Positions 13,780-14,038 of a stretch of DNA of 14,038 bases are shown piece by piece. How positions within the stretch are numbered: position 1 is the stretch's first letter; the number at the start of each line of letters is the position of its first letter. The notes beneath the pieces were generated by a model. That model worked only from the letters and a program-made list of their open reading frames with translations. It searched no databases and was not told the origin of the DNA. The position numbers and the translations under genes are program-made. The DNA comes from Pseudomonadota bacterium (GTDB lineage Bacteria; Pseudomonadota; Alphaproteobacteria; Azospirillales; Azospirillaceae): contig JAEYOB010000624.1 in NCBI GenBank assembly GCA_023412175.1, forward strand, positions 1-14,038, given 5' to 3'.

Positions 13780-14038
13780 CCGGAAATGAAGACACCGAGA
13801 ACGAAGACGCCTTATTGGGCGGGCGCGTGCGGATCGTGCAGCCGCCGGACGGCTACCGCGCCGCCATCGATCCCGTGCTGCTGGCGGCGGCCACGGCGGC
13901 CGAGCCGGGGGAGCGGGTGCTGGATGTCGGCGCCGGCACCGGCGCGGCCTCGCTGTGCCTCGCCGCGCGGGCGACGGCCTGCCGGGTCGTCGGGCTGGAG
14001 AAGCACCCCGAGGTCGCGGCCTTCGCCCGCCACAACAT
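13776..14038 (+). CDS. SAM-dependent methyltransferase, TrmN6-like (partial, cut by right edge)
   Basis: The first 87 codons are visible. After an acidic N-terminus comes a strand and GYRAAIDPVLLAAA (27-40), the segment preceding motif I in the tRNA1(Val) adenine-37 N6-methyltransferase group. Motif I follows as VLDVGAGTGAASL (48-60), then VVGLEKHPEVAAFARHN, whose acidic residue would bind the SAM ribose. The catalytic NPPY motif would lie beyond the edge, so a DNA- or protein-directed small methyltransferase cannot be excluded. The start ATG overlaps the DUF2007 stop by 4 nt (ATGA). Confidence 0.8.
   Translation, partial: MTGNEDTENEDALLGGRVRIVQPPDGYRAAIDPVLLAAATAAEPGERVLDVGAGTGAASLCLAARATACRVVGLEKHPEVAAFARHN

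Overview
The window is GC-rich DNA with dense coding, very few non-coding gaps, and alternative GTG/TTG starts. It looks like an alphaproteobacterial chromosome, most likely from a Rhodospirillales (Azospirillum-like) relative. This placement rests on the protein style and on the conserved order of polyprenyl synthetase, DUF2007 protein and small methyltransferase at the right end. It is an inference, not a search result.

Left and centre (1 to about 11,860) hold a seven-gene glycan cluster. A GT4 glycosyltransferase on the minus strand runs off the left edge. Divergent from it is a tightly packed plus-strand operon: a second GT4 enzyme (1267-2430), a 907-residue fusion of GT2, TPR repeats and a GT11-like fucosyltransferase domain (2432-5155), and a TPR protein with a GT9-like (heptosyltransferase-type) C-terminus (5152-6972, TTG start overlapping the previous stop). 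Facing it is a minus-strand operon read from right to left: a TPR/GT9-like protein (11857-9887), GDP-mannose 4,6-dehydratase gmd (9854-8877), and a TPR/GT11-like protein (8854-6944). The two operons meet tail to tail and overlap by 29 bp. Each carries one GT11-like and one GT9-like TPR enzyme.

The likely joint role is as follows. Gmd makes GDP-4-keto-6-deoxymannose, the precursor of GDP-fucose and GDP-D-rhamnose. The GT11-like enzymes would transfer such a 6-deoxyhexose. The GT4, GT2 and GT9-like enzymes would build the rest of the glycan. No flippase, polymerase, chain-length regulator or GDP-fucose synthase is visible. With TPR scaffolds on four of the six transferases, protein (for example flagellin or envelope protein) glycosylation is a reasonable but unproven alternative to a secreted polysaccharide.

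Right (about 12,230 to 14,038) is housekeeping DNA. A tRNA-Pro(CGG) has its own promoter and a strong intrinsic terminator. Next come ispB (long-chain polyprenyl diphosphate synthase for the ubiquinone side chain), a divergent DUF2007 small protein, and the start of a TrmN6-like methyltransferase that is cut by the right edge. The gap 11,858-12,233 has no convincing gene. The tRNA may mark the border between conserved and accessory DNA.
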